Shown: positions 26,854-34,773 of the stretch, one piece after another
Position numbering within the stretch: the stretch's first letter is position 1
How the letters are laid out: each line of letters begins with the position of its first letter
Source: a bacterium
GTDB taxonomy: Bacteria > Gemmatimonadota > Gemmatimonadetes > Gemmatimonadales > Gemmatimonadaceae
DNA length: 64,000 nt
Assembly (NCBI GenBank): GCA_027484025.1
Contig: JAIXTI010000197.1
Location: forward strand, 1-64,000
Direction: 5' to 3'
Notes under the pieces: generated by a model
The model's input: the letters and a program-made list of their open reading frames with translations, nothing else
What the model was told of the DNA's origin: nothing
The model's database searches: none
Position numbers and translations under genes: made by a program

Positions 26854-27630
26854 TCAGGCCGGTCGGGCGAGCACCGGCAGGGGGTGCACCGCCGGATCCC
26901 AGCGCTGGAGGTCGGTGCGGACTTTGTCGAGGTGCGCACGCATGAGGTGTCCGGCGCGCGATGCATCGCGGGCGCGCAACGCCTCGAAGATCTCCACGTG
27001 CTCGCGATGGTCTTCGGCGCGGGAGTTCTGGATGTCGAGAATGGCCCGCTGCTCGCGCGTGAAGAGCGAGGTGAGCACCTCCAGCAGCTGCGCGAAAACC
27101 GAATTGCCCGACGACACCGCGATCATGCGGTGGTAGGCCATGTTGGTCTGGTTGAGCACATCGTCGTTGGTGAGATTGGCGGCCGCTTTGGCGAGCAGCG
27201 CTTCCATCTCCGCCAACTGCTCCTCGCTGGCTTCGCGGGCCGCCCGCTCAGCGCCGAGGACTTCGATGGCCGCGCGTGCGTCGATGAGGTCGAGCAGCTG
27301 CTGCTTGGAGGGCATCCCCGTGAACACCGGGTTGCTCATGAGCAGCGCATCGTTGCGATGCCCCACGTAGACGCCCGATCCGTGGCGGATGGAGACGGTC
27401 CCCGCCATCTCAAGCCGCTTGAGCGCCTCGCGCACGGTGGGGGCGCCCACGCCGAACTCGCGGGCCAGCGCCGCGATGGACGGGAGGCGGTCGCCGGGGC
27501 CGTACTCGCTCTGGATGAGCTGCTTGAGCCGCTCCGCCAGGTCGTTCGGGAGGCGGGTGCGGCTGATCGGCCGCAGCGAAAAGGAGGGGTGGGTACTCTG
27601 GTCAGCCATAAGATCCGGTGATAAAGTCAT
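26854..27630 (-). CDS. GntR/FadR-family transcriptional regulator of the uronate locus
   Basis: 258 aa from the ATG at 27630; an ATG at 27609 (MADQS) is also possible. The N-terminal winged helix has 'DLAERLKQLIQSEYGPGDRL' and 'AREFGVGAPTVREALKRL' followed by 'RHGSGVYV'. The all-helical FCD sensor has 'DARAAIEVLGAERAARE', 'AYHRMIAVSSGN' and 'DHREHVEIFEALRARD', which supply the Asp/His residues that bind a metal in this subfamily. FCD regulators such as UxuR and ExuR sense uronate-pathway metabolites, and the neighbouring genes fit that. It is divergent from the SGNH hydrolase across a perfect palindrome. Confidence 0.9.
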   Translation of the reverse strand: MTLSPDLMADQSTHPSFSLRPISRTRLPNDLAERLKQLIQSEYGPGDRLPSIAALAREFGVGAPTVREALKRLEMAGTVSIRHGSGVYVGHRNDALLMSNPVFTGMPSKQQLLDLIDARAAIEVLGAERAAREASEEQLAEMEALLAKAAANLTNDDVLNQTNMAYHRMIAVSSGNSVFAQLLEVLTSLFTREQRAILDIQNSRAEDHREHVEIFEALRARDASRAGHLMRAHLDKVRTDLQRWDPAVHPLPVLARPA

Positions 27631-27640
27631 AATATGACTT
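27624..27640. promoter_or_regulatory. Perfect palindrome over two divergent start codons
   Basis: AAGTCATA-A-TATGACTT, 8-bp arms around a single base. The start codons of the FadR-type regulator (27630-27628) and the SGNH hydrolase (27634-27636) lie inside it. Size and symmetry fit a GntR-family operator. A protein bound here would block translation-proximal transcription of both genes. If the upper ATGs are used, both mRNAs would have very short leaders. Confidence 0.65.
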
Positions 27641-28416
27641 CTCGCCTACGCTACCGACCTGTTCCATCCCCTGTCAAGCGCCGGGGCCGCTGGGCGCTTG
27701 CCGCGGCCGTCTCCGCGTCACTCGCGCTGAGTGCGCCGCGGCCCCTCCCGGCCCAAGCGGCCGATTCCGTCCCCCTCCCCGCCTACGTCCCCAAGGGCTC
27801 CAAGCTGGGGTTTGCCGACGCGATTGCCGCCTTCGAGGCGCGCGATCGCGAGACGCCCCCACCCGCCGGCGGGATCGTCTTCGTTGGGAGCAGCATATTC
27901 CGACAATGGGAACGCCTTTCGGAGCAGATGGCTCCGCTCCCGGCCTTCAACCGCGCCTTTGGCGGATCGAAGACGTGGGAAGTGCTCCACTACGCCGACC
28001 GCATCGTGCTCCCCTACAAGCCGGCGTTCGTGGTCTACTACTGCGGCAGCAACGATGTGAACGGCAAGCACGCCGCCGGCGGGATCATCGAGCGTATCCG
28101 CCTCTTCAACACCAAGGTGCACACGGCGCTCCCCAACACGGTGGTGTTCTTCACCGCCATCCAGCGCGCCCCCGACAAGCGCGCCCGCTGGGCCGTCGTC
28201 GACTCGGTGAATGCCGCCATGAAAGACGAAGCCGCCCGCTCAGGGGGCTGGCTGCGCTACATCGATCTCAACCCCGTACTCTTCGACGCACGGGGCGAAA
28301 TCCGCGGTGAGCTGTTCAAGCCCGACAGCCTGCACTTCAAGCCACCGGCCTACGACGAGTTCACCGCCGTGATCAAGCCGGTCCTCGAAAAAGCCTGGCG
28401 CGAACGGCGCCCCTGA
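27634..28416 (+). CDS. Secreted SGNH/GDSL hydrolase
   Basis: 260 aa. Basic N-terminus and signal peptide (WALAAAVSASLALSAPRPLP) ending near AQA. SGNH blocks: 'GGIVFVGSSIFRQW' with the nucleophile serine (block I as GSS), 'NRAFGGSKTWE', 'VYYCGSNDVNGKHA' (block III) and 'FKPDSLHFKPPAYDEF' with the Asp-x-x-His pair. It is probably an esterase acting on a glycan or lipid; it may supplement the CE6 esterase of the neighbouring operon, with which it shares a divergent control region. Confidence 0.85.
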   Translation: MTSRLRYRPVPSPVKRRGRWALAAAVSASLALSAPRPLPAQAADSVPLPAYVPKGSKLGFADAIAAFEARDRETPPPAGGIVFVGSSIFRQWERLSEQMAPLPAFNRAFGGSKTWEVLHYADRIVLPYKPAFVVYYCGSNDVNGKHAAGGIIERIRLFNTKVHTALPNTVVFFTAIQRAPDKRARWAVVDSVNAAMKDEAARSGGWLRYIDLNPVLFDARGEIRGELFKPDSLHFKPPAYDEFTAVIKPVLEKAWRERRP

Positions 28417-28453
28417 CCTCGCGCACTCCACAGCGCGTGCACATTCTTCAGTC

Positions 28454-28825
28454 ATGAACCTGCTGTTACGACTGCTGATCAATGCCGCCGCGCTGTGGAT
28501 GGCCGCGAAGTTCATCGACGGCATCCGCTACACCGGCACCGCCACGGGACTGCTCACCCTGTCGCTGGTGTTCGGGGTGGCCAATGCGTTCATCCGTCCC
28601 ATCATCGAGTTCTTCTCGCTCCCCGTGCTCATCATCACGCTGGGGCTCTTCTCGATGGTGCTCAATGCCGCCATGCTGCTCATCACGAGCGCCTTCGCGA
28701 CGCGCCTGCAGATCCCCTTCCACGTCGACGGCTTCGGCCCGGCCTTCATCGGCGCCTTGCTCGTCAGCGTGGCCTCAACCGTACTCGGCTGGATTCTCAT
28801 CCCCAGCGAAAAAGACGACGACTGA
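28454..28825 (+). CDS. Phage holin family 4 (YvlD-like) small membrane protein
   Basis: 123 aa with four hydrophobic helices: 'LLLRLLINAAALWMAAKFI', 'TGLLTLSLVFGVANAFI', 'LPVLIITLGLFSMVLNAAML' and 'FIGALLVSVASTVLGWILI'. The spacing and the 'ANAFIRPIIEFFSLP' motif match the PF04020 family, which is widespread in bacteria and, despite its name, is not linked to a prophage here. Function unknown; a membrane-stress role is known for YvlD in Bacillus. It ends in acidic 'SEKDDD'. Confidence 0.88.
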   Translation: MNLLLRLLINAAALWMAAKFIDGIRYTGTATGLLTLSLVFGVANAFIRPIIEFFSLPVLIITLGLFSMVLNAAMLLITSAFATRLQIPFHVDGFGPAFIGALLVSVASTVLGWILIPSEKDDD

Positions 28826-28875
28826 GGCCTCCTCAGCTCATCGGCTCCCCCCATCAGGCACAAGAACGCACAAGG

Positions 28876-29853
28876 TCACGCGCCGTCAGCCACCTCGAGC
28901 AACTGCTGCAGCACCGCCAGCACGCGCTCACGCACCGCCCCCGGCGAGACCACCGCCGCATCGGGCCCATACTGCAGAATGTGCCGCACCGCCCACGCTT
29001 CGTCGGCCAGCGGATACGACACCTCCAACGTGCCGTCGTCGGCCACCGTACCGCCGGTCCGTTCGGCAATCCACCGCGCCACCTGCGGTGAGTAGCGCAC
29101 GACCAACGTGTCTTCCACACTGTCGTCACGCTTGAAGACGCCGCCCTGCTGCAGCACCTGCGCCAGCGAAAAGTCAGCGGGCACGTCATAGCGATCGGTG
29201 GTGAGCGTCGCCCCGGTCACGCGATCGAGACGGAACACGCGCAACGCCTCCGCGCGCTCGCACCACGCCACCATGTACACGTGGGCATCAGCGCGCAGCA
29301 GCGCATACGGACGCACCCGACGCACCCCCGGCTGCACCTCGTCGGGACGCTGATACTCCAGCGTCACCACGAGCTGCTGTTCCTGCGCCTGCTGCAACAC
29401 CGCAAGCATCGCCAGCTGCGACGCGCGCACACTCTCCGCCATGACAGCATCTTCGCGGCGATCACCCTCCGACCCACTCGTTGCACGACGCGCCGTCACC
29501 GCCTGCAGCAGCTGACGCGTACGCGCGACCACCGCGCGTTCGTCCACCGGCAACTCCGACTGCAACATGCCAAGGCCAAGATCGAGCGCGAGCATCTCGG
29601 GGCGGTTGAGCTTCTGCGGCCGCTTGAAGTGCGACGATTGCATCGACGCCTGCCCCTGCTGAATGAGCAGCTGCACCGTGTCCACCCACCCCGCGGGGGT
29701 GTCGTAGCGCTCGAGCGACGCAAAGTCTTTCGTGAGCACCTTGGTGTTGGTGCCTACGCGACGCGCCAGTTCCTCGACCGACATGCCCGGCTCATCGGCC
29801 ATGAGCGGAAAGGCTAGCAGCAACCGCTGCAGCCGTTCATCGGCGCGAATCAT
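28876..29853 (-). CDS. pafC: WYL-domain transcriptional regulator, PafC-like
   Basis: 325 aa. A winged-helix start ('ERLQRLLLAFPLMADE', 'MSVEELARRVGTNTKVLTKD') is followed by a helical region and a WYL domain ('YALLRADAHVYMVAWCERAE', 'LRVFRLDRV'). A C-terminal WCX extension ends 'RERVLAVLQQLLEVADGA'. The ATG overlaps the stop of the upstream WYL gene (ATGA). Paired WYL regulators of this kind are PafB and PafC, which activate a RecA-independent DNA-damage response in actinobacteria; the same role here is inferred. Confidence 0.85.
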   Translation of the reverse strand: MIRADERLQRLLLAFPLMADEPGMSVEELARRVGTNTKVLTKDFASLERYDTPAGWVDTVQLLIQQGQASMQSSHFKRPQKLNRPEMLALDLGLGMLQSELPVDERAVVARTRQLLQAVTARRATSGSEGDRREDAVMAESVRASQLAMLAVLQQAQEQQLVVTLEYQRPDEVQPGVRRVRPYALLRADAHVYMVAWCERAEALRVFRLDRVTGATLTTDRYDVPADFSLAQVLQQGGVFKRDDSVEDTLVVRYSPQVARWIAERTGGTVADDGTLEVSYPLADEAWAVRHILQYGPDAAVVSPGAVRERVLAVLQQLLEVADGA

Positions 29854-30977
29854 GCGGCCTCCGTTGCCACGGCCACCTGCGCATCACGTGACGCGCGCAG
29901 CAGCGCCGTCCACTCCTGCACCGCATCGTCGGGCGCCACGGGTCGCGCGTCACCGGCAAACGACAGCACCCATCGCAAGAACGTATCGCGGCGTCGCACA
30001 CGGAAGCTGCGGACACTGTGCGTCGTACTCAGCGACGCGAACTGCTCGTCGTACGGCGCCGCCAGCGGTTCACCCAACGCGCGCCCCTGCGAGACAACAC
30101 CGGTATCACCGCGAAACGCCACGATCACTGTCTGGTGATCACCGTTGCCCAGCTCCCACGCCTGTCGCGATGCGGCATACGTGGAAAGGTTGAAGGTCGC
30201 CGGCACTTCGAAGTCAGGATGTTGCTTGCGCTGATCGCCCAGCACCGCCGAGCGAATGCGACTCACGCGAAACTGCCGCATTCCCTGGGCGTTCACATCA
30301 CGCGCCACCAGGTACCAATGGCCCGTAAGAAAGACGAGGCCGTACGGTTCCACCACGCGTTCGGCGGTCTCGTTGCGCTCCATGCTGTGATACGTGAAGC
30401 GCAGCCGCTTCCGGAGCGCTACGGCATCGGTGAGTGTGTCGAACACATCTCCGTCCACGCGCAACACCGCCGCTGCCGGTAGTCCTTCGGCAAACACTTC
30501 GAGATCGAACTGCAGCTTGCGCAGCGCGCGCGCCGCGTCTTCGGCAAGCTCCACGTGGCCCAGTCCCGACACGCGCGCAGCCGCACGCCGCAGCGCATGA
30601 CACTCGTCTGGCGTGAGCACGAGCGACGGCACGCTCCCGCCCATGGTGGGCGCGCCGTATCGCGGCTGCTGGCGCAGTTCGGTCTCCGACGGGAGCAGCG
30701 TTTCGCACACCGACAGCAGCGGCAAGTAGAAGTCGGCTTTGCGCAGCTGATAGCGCGAGACACCGTCGCTGTCGGGAATGGTGTCGATGACGACGCCCAA
30801 CTCACGCAGCTCGCCCTTGTCGCGCTCGAACATGCGGAGGATGCTGTCTTCCTTCACCGATTCGTCGGCATACCCCGGCACTTCGCGCCGCAGTTCACTG
30901 AGCGGCAAGGGGTAACGACGACTCAGCAGAGCAGCCAGAATATCGAGCCAACGGTGGAGCTTGTCGGATGCAGACAT
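29850..30977 (-). CDS. pafB: WYL-domain transcriptional regulator, PafB-like
   Basis: 375 aa. Helix-turn-helix at the N-terminus ('KLHRWLDILAALLSRRYPLP', 'LSELRREVPGY', 'ILRMFERDKGELRELGVVI'), then a WYL domain near residues 190-290 ('YGLVFLTGHWYLVARDVNAQ', 'MRQFRVSRI') and a C-terminal extension. This is the first gene of a two-gene unit with the PafC-like regulator (4-bp overlap), and it lies 39 bp downstream of matC. WYL domains bind single-stranded nucleic acid in PafBC. Confidence 0.85.
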   Translation of the reverse strand: MSASDKLHRWLDILAALLSRRYPLPLSELRREVPGYADESVKEDSILRMFERDKGELRELGVVIDTIPDSDGVSRYQLRKADFYLPLLSVCETLLPSETELRQQPRYGAPTMGGSVPSLVLTPDECHALRRAAARVSGLGHVELAEDAARALRKLQFDLEVFAEGLPAAAVLRVDGDVFDTLTDAVALRKRLRFTYHSMERNETAERVVEPYGLVFLTGHWYLVARDVNAQGMRQFRVSRIRSAVLGDQRKQHPDFEVPATFNLSTYAASRQAWELGNGDHQTVIVAFRGDTGVVSQGRALGEPLAAPYDEQFASLSTTHSVRSFRVRRRDTFLRWVLSFAGDARPVAPDDAVQEWTALLRASRDAQVAVATEAA

Positions 30978-31016
30978 GACATGAAGCCGGGAAAACGGGA
31001 AATCGCAATGGAACGG

Positions 31017-32264
31017 TTACATCGCAAACAGTGGGATGACCGTCTGACAGAAGAGCGCGCCCACCACACTCATGGCAAAGCCCCACAAGAGTAGCTGACG
31101 GAACAGGCGGCGCGTGTCCTGCCCCGTTGGTACCGCCGCAATGCACAGCCCGCCAATCGTCGACAGCGGCGACACGTCCACCAGCGCCGCGCCGACATTC
31201 ACGCTGAGCGCAATCTCCAACGGATTGCCACCGCCAAGCTTGGCCACGAGCCCGGGAATGGCCGGAATGAAGGCCGGATACACCACCCCCGACGTGGAGC
31301 TGTAGGTCGAGATCAGCCCCGTCACCCCTCCAATCACGCCATTCACCGTGGCCGGCGTAGCCAGCTGCGACAACAGTGTGGTGAACAGATCCATACCGCC
31401 GGTCTTCTCGAGCACCCCAATGAGCACGCTCACGCCGCACACCATCGTGATCACAGGCCATGGGACCTGCTTGAGCATCGCCGTGTCGTCGCCGGCACCC
31501 AGCAACACCAGCGCACCCGCCGCGGCAAAGGCGGTCAATCCCGGCGGCAGCTTGAGAAACAACACGCCCGCGATCCAGAGTGCACCCACCGCAAAGGTGA
31601 CCGCATGCTTACGCTCGAACGGCACCGACGCAATCTGCTCCGCCTCTACCGCCGGGGCGCGGCGCAAAGCGGGACCACCGAACAAGGCCCACGCGGCCAC
31701 CGCCACCATGGCGTGCGCGGCAAAGTTGGCCAGGAACACCGCCATTTCGTGGCCACCCAGTCCCGCCTTCTCCATGAGCGACAACACCAACACCCCGATC
31801 GCGCTGATGGGCGACAGGTTACCCGCGTTGGCGCCGTTGCCGATCATGAGCGCGGCAAGCAGCATCGGCACCCGCGCCTGATACGCGAGCCCCATCGCAA
31901 TGGGCGCCAGCAACGCCACCGTGGCAATGGCCCCCGGACCCAACGAGCTGATACCGAACGCCAACACGAACAGCAGCAGCGGCATGAGCGCCGTCTGCCC
32001 TCGCAACGCGCGCAGCCCCGCGTTGGTAATCGTCGACATGCTGCCGTTGCTCTGCGCCACACCAAAGAGCAGCGTCACCCCCACCAGCGTGAGAAAGAGC
32101 GACGACGGAAATGCCGCCATCACCTGCTCCGGCTTCCACCCCGCCGCGAACACCCCCACGCCCCACGCCAGCGCCACCGCGAGCACGCCCACGTTGAGGC
32201 GCGACGTGAGACTCACGCCCACCACGATCAACAGGGCCACCAGCGACAGCGCGGCGGGGCTCAT
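31017..32264 (-). CDS. matC: MatC-like malonate/dicarboxylate carrier
   Basis: About 415 aa and almost entirely membrane helices (roughly eleven). The N-terminus ('LSLVALLIVVGVSLTSRLNV', 'LTLVGVTLLFGVAQSNGSMS') matches the MatC N-terminal family. Two re-entrant-like repeats, 'GPGAIATVALLAPIAMGLAY' and 'YSSTSGVVYPAFIPAIPG', resemble the ion-transporter superfamily. The malonyl-CoA synthetase gene lies 25 bp upstream on the same strand, so malonate is the likeliest substrate. The ATG at 32264 starts the first helix; a GTG two codons earlier is possible. Confidence 0.85.
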   Translation of the reverse strand: MSPAALSLVALLIVVGVSLTSRLNVGVLAVALAWGVGVFAAGWKPEQVMAAFPSSLFLTLVGVTLLFGVAQSNGSMSTITNAGLRALRGQTALMPLLLFVLAFGISSLGPGAIATVALLAPIAMGLAYQARVPMLLAALMIGNGANAGNLSPISAIGVLVLSLMEKAGLGGHEMAVFLANFAAHAMVAVAAWALFGGPALRRAPAVEAEQIASVPFERKHAVTFAVGALWIAGVLFLKLPPGLTAFAAAGALVLLGAGDDTAMLKQVPWPVITMVCGVSVLIGVLEKTGGMDLFTTLLSQLATPATVNGVIGGVTGLISTYSSTSGVVYPAFIPAIPGLVAKLGGGNPLEIALSVNVGAALVDVSPLSTIGGLCIAAVPTGQDTRRLFRQLLLWGFAMSVVGALFCQTVIPLFAM

Positions 32265-32289
32265 GAACACGCGCGACCCGTCGTGCGAC

Positions 32290-33768
32290 TCACTGCGGCG
32301 TCCACGGCGGCAACAAATGGCGCTGCACCTTCCCCAACGCCGTGCGCGGCAGGACAGGCACCCGCACGAACGCGCGCGGCACCTTGAACGATGCGAGCTG
32401 TGTACGCACCGTCGCGCCCAGCGCGTCGAGGTCCACGTCGTCACCGCACACCACATACGCCACCGGCACTTCGCCACGCGCTGCGTCCTTCACACCCACC
32501 ACCGCCGCTTCGGCAACGCCCGGTTGCTCGGCCAGCAGCTCCTCGATCTCGCGCGGGTAGATGTTGAAGCCGCCGGAAATGATCAGATCACTACGCCGTC
32601 CTTCAAGCGTGATGTAGCCGTCGAGCGCGCGCACACCCACGTCACCCGTGCGGAACCATCCCTCCACGAACGCCGTCGCTTCGGCATCGGGACGATTCCA
32701 GTAGCCGCGGCACACATTGGGGCCGCGCACGAGCAGTTCACCGCTGGTGCCGTCGGGCACGTCACGCATCGATTCATCGACGATGCGCACCGACGTCATC
32801 GGCAACGGAAAACCCACCGTCCCGGGGCGACGTTCACCATGGTACGGATTGCTCACGTTCATGAGCGTCTCGGTCATTCCGTAGCGCTCGAGAATCACGT
32901 GACCGAAGCGCTCACCGAACGCTTCCATGACCGGTGCTGGCAACGGCGCCGACCCGGAGACGAACAACCGCACCGACGCGCCAATGCTGCTCGCCTGCTC
33001 CGTCGGGAGTTCGAGCAATCGTACGTACATGGTGGGCACGCCGAAGAACAGCGTGGGCGTGTACGCGCTGAACCACCCCGGCGCGCGCTCCTGCTCGAAC
33101 CGCTCCACCAGCTTCATGTGACAGCCGCTCAGCAGCCACACATGCACGCCGTTGGCGAGTCCGTGCACATGGAACAGCGGCAGCACCGCCAGGTACCGGT
33201 CGGCCGATGTGATCTCCCACGCCTGCACGAGCGCGAGTGCGTTCGCGGCAAAGTTGCCATGGGTGAGGATCGCGCCCTTCGAGGCGCCTGTCGTGCCCGA
33301 GGTATACACGATTGCTGCGGCCGTATCGGCGGCGAGTGACAGCGCCTGCCGTTCCGCGGATGCCGTCTGCATCTCGGCGCCGAGCGTCGCCACATCCCAC
33401 CACACCGTGCCGCCCGGCAGCAGCGAAGCCTGCGCCGCCGTCGTCACCACCGCCACCGGCGCGGCATCCTGCACGATGTGCGCAATTTCACGCTCACGGT
33501 ACAGCACGTTGATGGGCACCACGATGACGCCCAACTTGACGCACGCCAGCCAGAGGTCGATGATCGCCGGCTGGTTGATCAGATAGAACGCGAGGCGATC
33601 ACCGGCGTGTACGCCGCGGGTGCGCAGGACCGCCGCCAGCTGATTGCTGCGACGCTCCAGATCGCCGAAGGTGTAGTGCGTAACCGCACCCGCCGCGTCT
33701 TCGAATTCCAGCGCAGGGTGCGAGGCCCGCCCCAACAACGAGCGGTCGAAAAGTCCGGAAAGTGACAT
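32290..33768 (-). CDS. matB: Acyl-CoA synthetase, probable malonyl-CoA synthetase
   Basis: 492 aa, class I adenylate-forming enzyme. The phosphate-binding loop is 'IVYTSGTTGASKGAILTHGN', 'ERYGMTETLMN' is motif A5, 'GWFRTGDVG' carries the ribose-binding Asp and 'GFNIYPREIEELL' the hinge. The C-terminal lysine lies in 'LPRTALGKVQRHLL'. It joins an acid to CoA with ATP. The preference for malonate is inferred from the adjacent MatC-type carrier and from similarity in layout to MatB. No malonyl-CoA decarboxylase gene is visible, so malonyl-CoA may feed fatty-acid or polyketide synthesis. Confidence 0.85.
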   Translation of the reverse strand: MSLSGLFDRSLLGRASHPALEFEDAAGAVTHYTFGDLERRSNQLAAVLRTRGVHAGDRLAFYLINQPAIIDLWLACVKLGVIVVPINVLYREREIAHIVQDAAPVAVVTTAAQASLLPGGTVWWDVATLGAEMQTASAERQALSLAADTAAAIVYTSGTTGASKGAILTHGNFAANALALVQAWEITSADRYLAVLPLFHVHGLANGVHVWLLSGCHMKLVERFEQERAPGWFSAYTPTLFFGVPTMYVRLLELPTEQASSIGASVRLFVSGSAPLPAPVMEAFGERFGHVILERYGMTETLMNVSNPYHGERRPGTVGFPLPMTSVRIVDESMRDVPDGTSGELLVRGPNVCRGYWNRPDAEATAFVEGWFRTGDVGVRALDGYITLEGRRSDLIISGGFNIYPREIEELLAEQPGVAEAAVVGVKDAARGEVPVAYVVCGDDVDLDALGATVRTQLASFKVPRAFVRVPVLPRTALGKVQRHLLPPWTPQ

Positions 33769-33840
33769 GGCGCGGAAAGTACCGTTGGGGGTACCCCCGC
33801 GCCATGCAAGCGGCCGCAGCCGCTACACCAACGTCGTCAG

Positions 33841-34119
33841 TCAGTACCGATGCGCCATCGTCAACGCCGACAGCACCGGCTCGGCGAACCCTTCACGTCG
33901 CAAATCATCGATGGTATAGCCCGCATGGGCGACGACATCCTGCAGGAGTGTCACCAACCGCGAGAAGCGATCGAATTCGCTCGTCGGTCGCTGCGAGTCG
34001 ATGACGGGCGTGAGTGCGCCGCCGCTGGGCTGCACGGCGTGGGCAAACGTCGCGATGGCAAAGGCGTGTTCCAGTCCACCAGCGAGTGCGCCGAACTGGG
34101 AGCGTAGGGCAAGTGGCAT
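33841..34119 (-). CDS. Short degenerate RelA/SpoT-type HD-domain protein
   Basis: About 92 aa from the ATG at 34119 (AGGT eight bases upstream). The order of motifs copies the HD hydrolase fold of RelA/SpoT-type proteins: 'AFAIATFAHAVQPSGG' for the usual A-x-AHxGQ start, 'RLVTLLQDVVAHAGYTIDDL' for LLHDVxEDTxxTxEDL, and 'GFAEPVLSALTMAHRY' for the end. The His-Asp pair that binds metal is Gln-Asp (QD) here. The protein is therefore probably not a hydrolase; it may be a binding protein or a decaying gene. Confidence 0.6.
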   Translation of the reverse strand: MPLALRSQFGALAGGLEHAFAIATFAHAVQPSGGALTPVIDSQRPTSEFDRFSRLVTLLQDVVAHAGYTIDDLRREGFAEPVLSALTMAHRY

Positions 34120-34264
34120 GAGAAGGTACCTGTGGATCCAACATCGAATCCGTGATGAGGTCACAGCGTTTCCTGCTTGGACCCTTCACCATTGCATCTT
34201 CGGTGCCGATACTCATCAATGCGAGTACGGCCATTCGCGGTGCTCTGCAGTGCAACCCTCGCGA

Positions 34265-34732
34265 CTACTTGAAGCCGAGCTCCTGCACGAGCGCGCGCAC
34301 CCCGACCAGCGAGAGGCCGTCTTCCTCGAAGACGATGACCCCCATGAGTGCCCGGCTCACGTCGTCGGGGAGCCGGTCCGCGCGGAACACCTGAATGACC
34401 GGCCCGCTGTTCATCGCATCGCCGAGACGGGGTCCCGACCACACGACCCCCAGCGTGGGATCGCTGTCGTACCCGTTGGCCAGCACCGCCTGCAGCCGCA
34501 CCGCCGACACCCCCCGATAATGGAGCGGCGGATGTTTCGCGCCCAGACTCCGCTCGAAGAGCACCTGCCAGGCCATGGGACGCGCACCCTGGTCGCGCCG
34601 GCCGCTGGCCACCACCACCTGTGGCGAACGGGAAAGCACGTGCATGCGTTGTACGGCATCTTGCAGATCTTCGAGAATGCGGTCCTGACGCTCGGTCGCG
34701 CCGCTCCCGGTCGTGCGGTCTTGATCGCTCAT
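34265..34732 (-). CDS. Conserved-looking hypothetical protein
   Basis: About 155 aa. I do not recognise the family. The ATG at 34732 follows GGAGA and lies 41 bp from the divergent MFS gene. An N-terminal helical stretch ('DRILEDLQDAVQRMHVLSRS') precedes a mixed region ('PMAWQVLFERSLGAK', 'LGVVWSGPRLGDAMNSGPVI', 'GVIVFEEDGLSLVGVRALVQ'). There is no signal peptide and no membrane segment, so it is probably cytoplasmic. Confidence 0.6.
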   Translation of the reverse strand: MSDQDRTTGSGATERQDRILEDLQDAVQRMHVLSRSPQVVVASGRRDQGARPMAWQVLFERSLGAKHPPLHYRGVSAVRLQAVLANGYDSDPTLGVVWSGPRLGDAMNSGPVIQVFRADRLPDDVSRALMGVIVFEEDGLSLVGVRALVQELGFK

Positions 34733-34773
34733 TCTCCAAATCTCCGTTCGCGCGCGCTCCCCGGCCACCCCTC

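Noticed and set aside
28454-28825. Prophage lysis cassette suggested by the holin-family protein
   Set aside because: This family is a common chromosomal membrane protein and no other phage gene is nearby.
34621-34773. Upstream ATG for the MFS transporter
   Set aside because: The added 51 residues are basic, lie opposite the divergent gene and precede the natural first helix.
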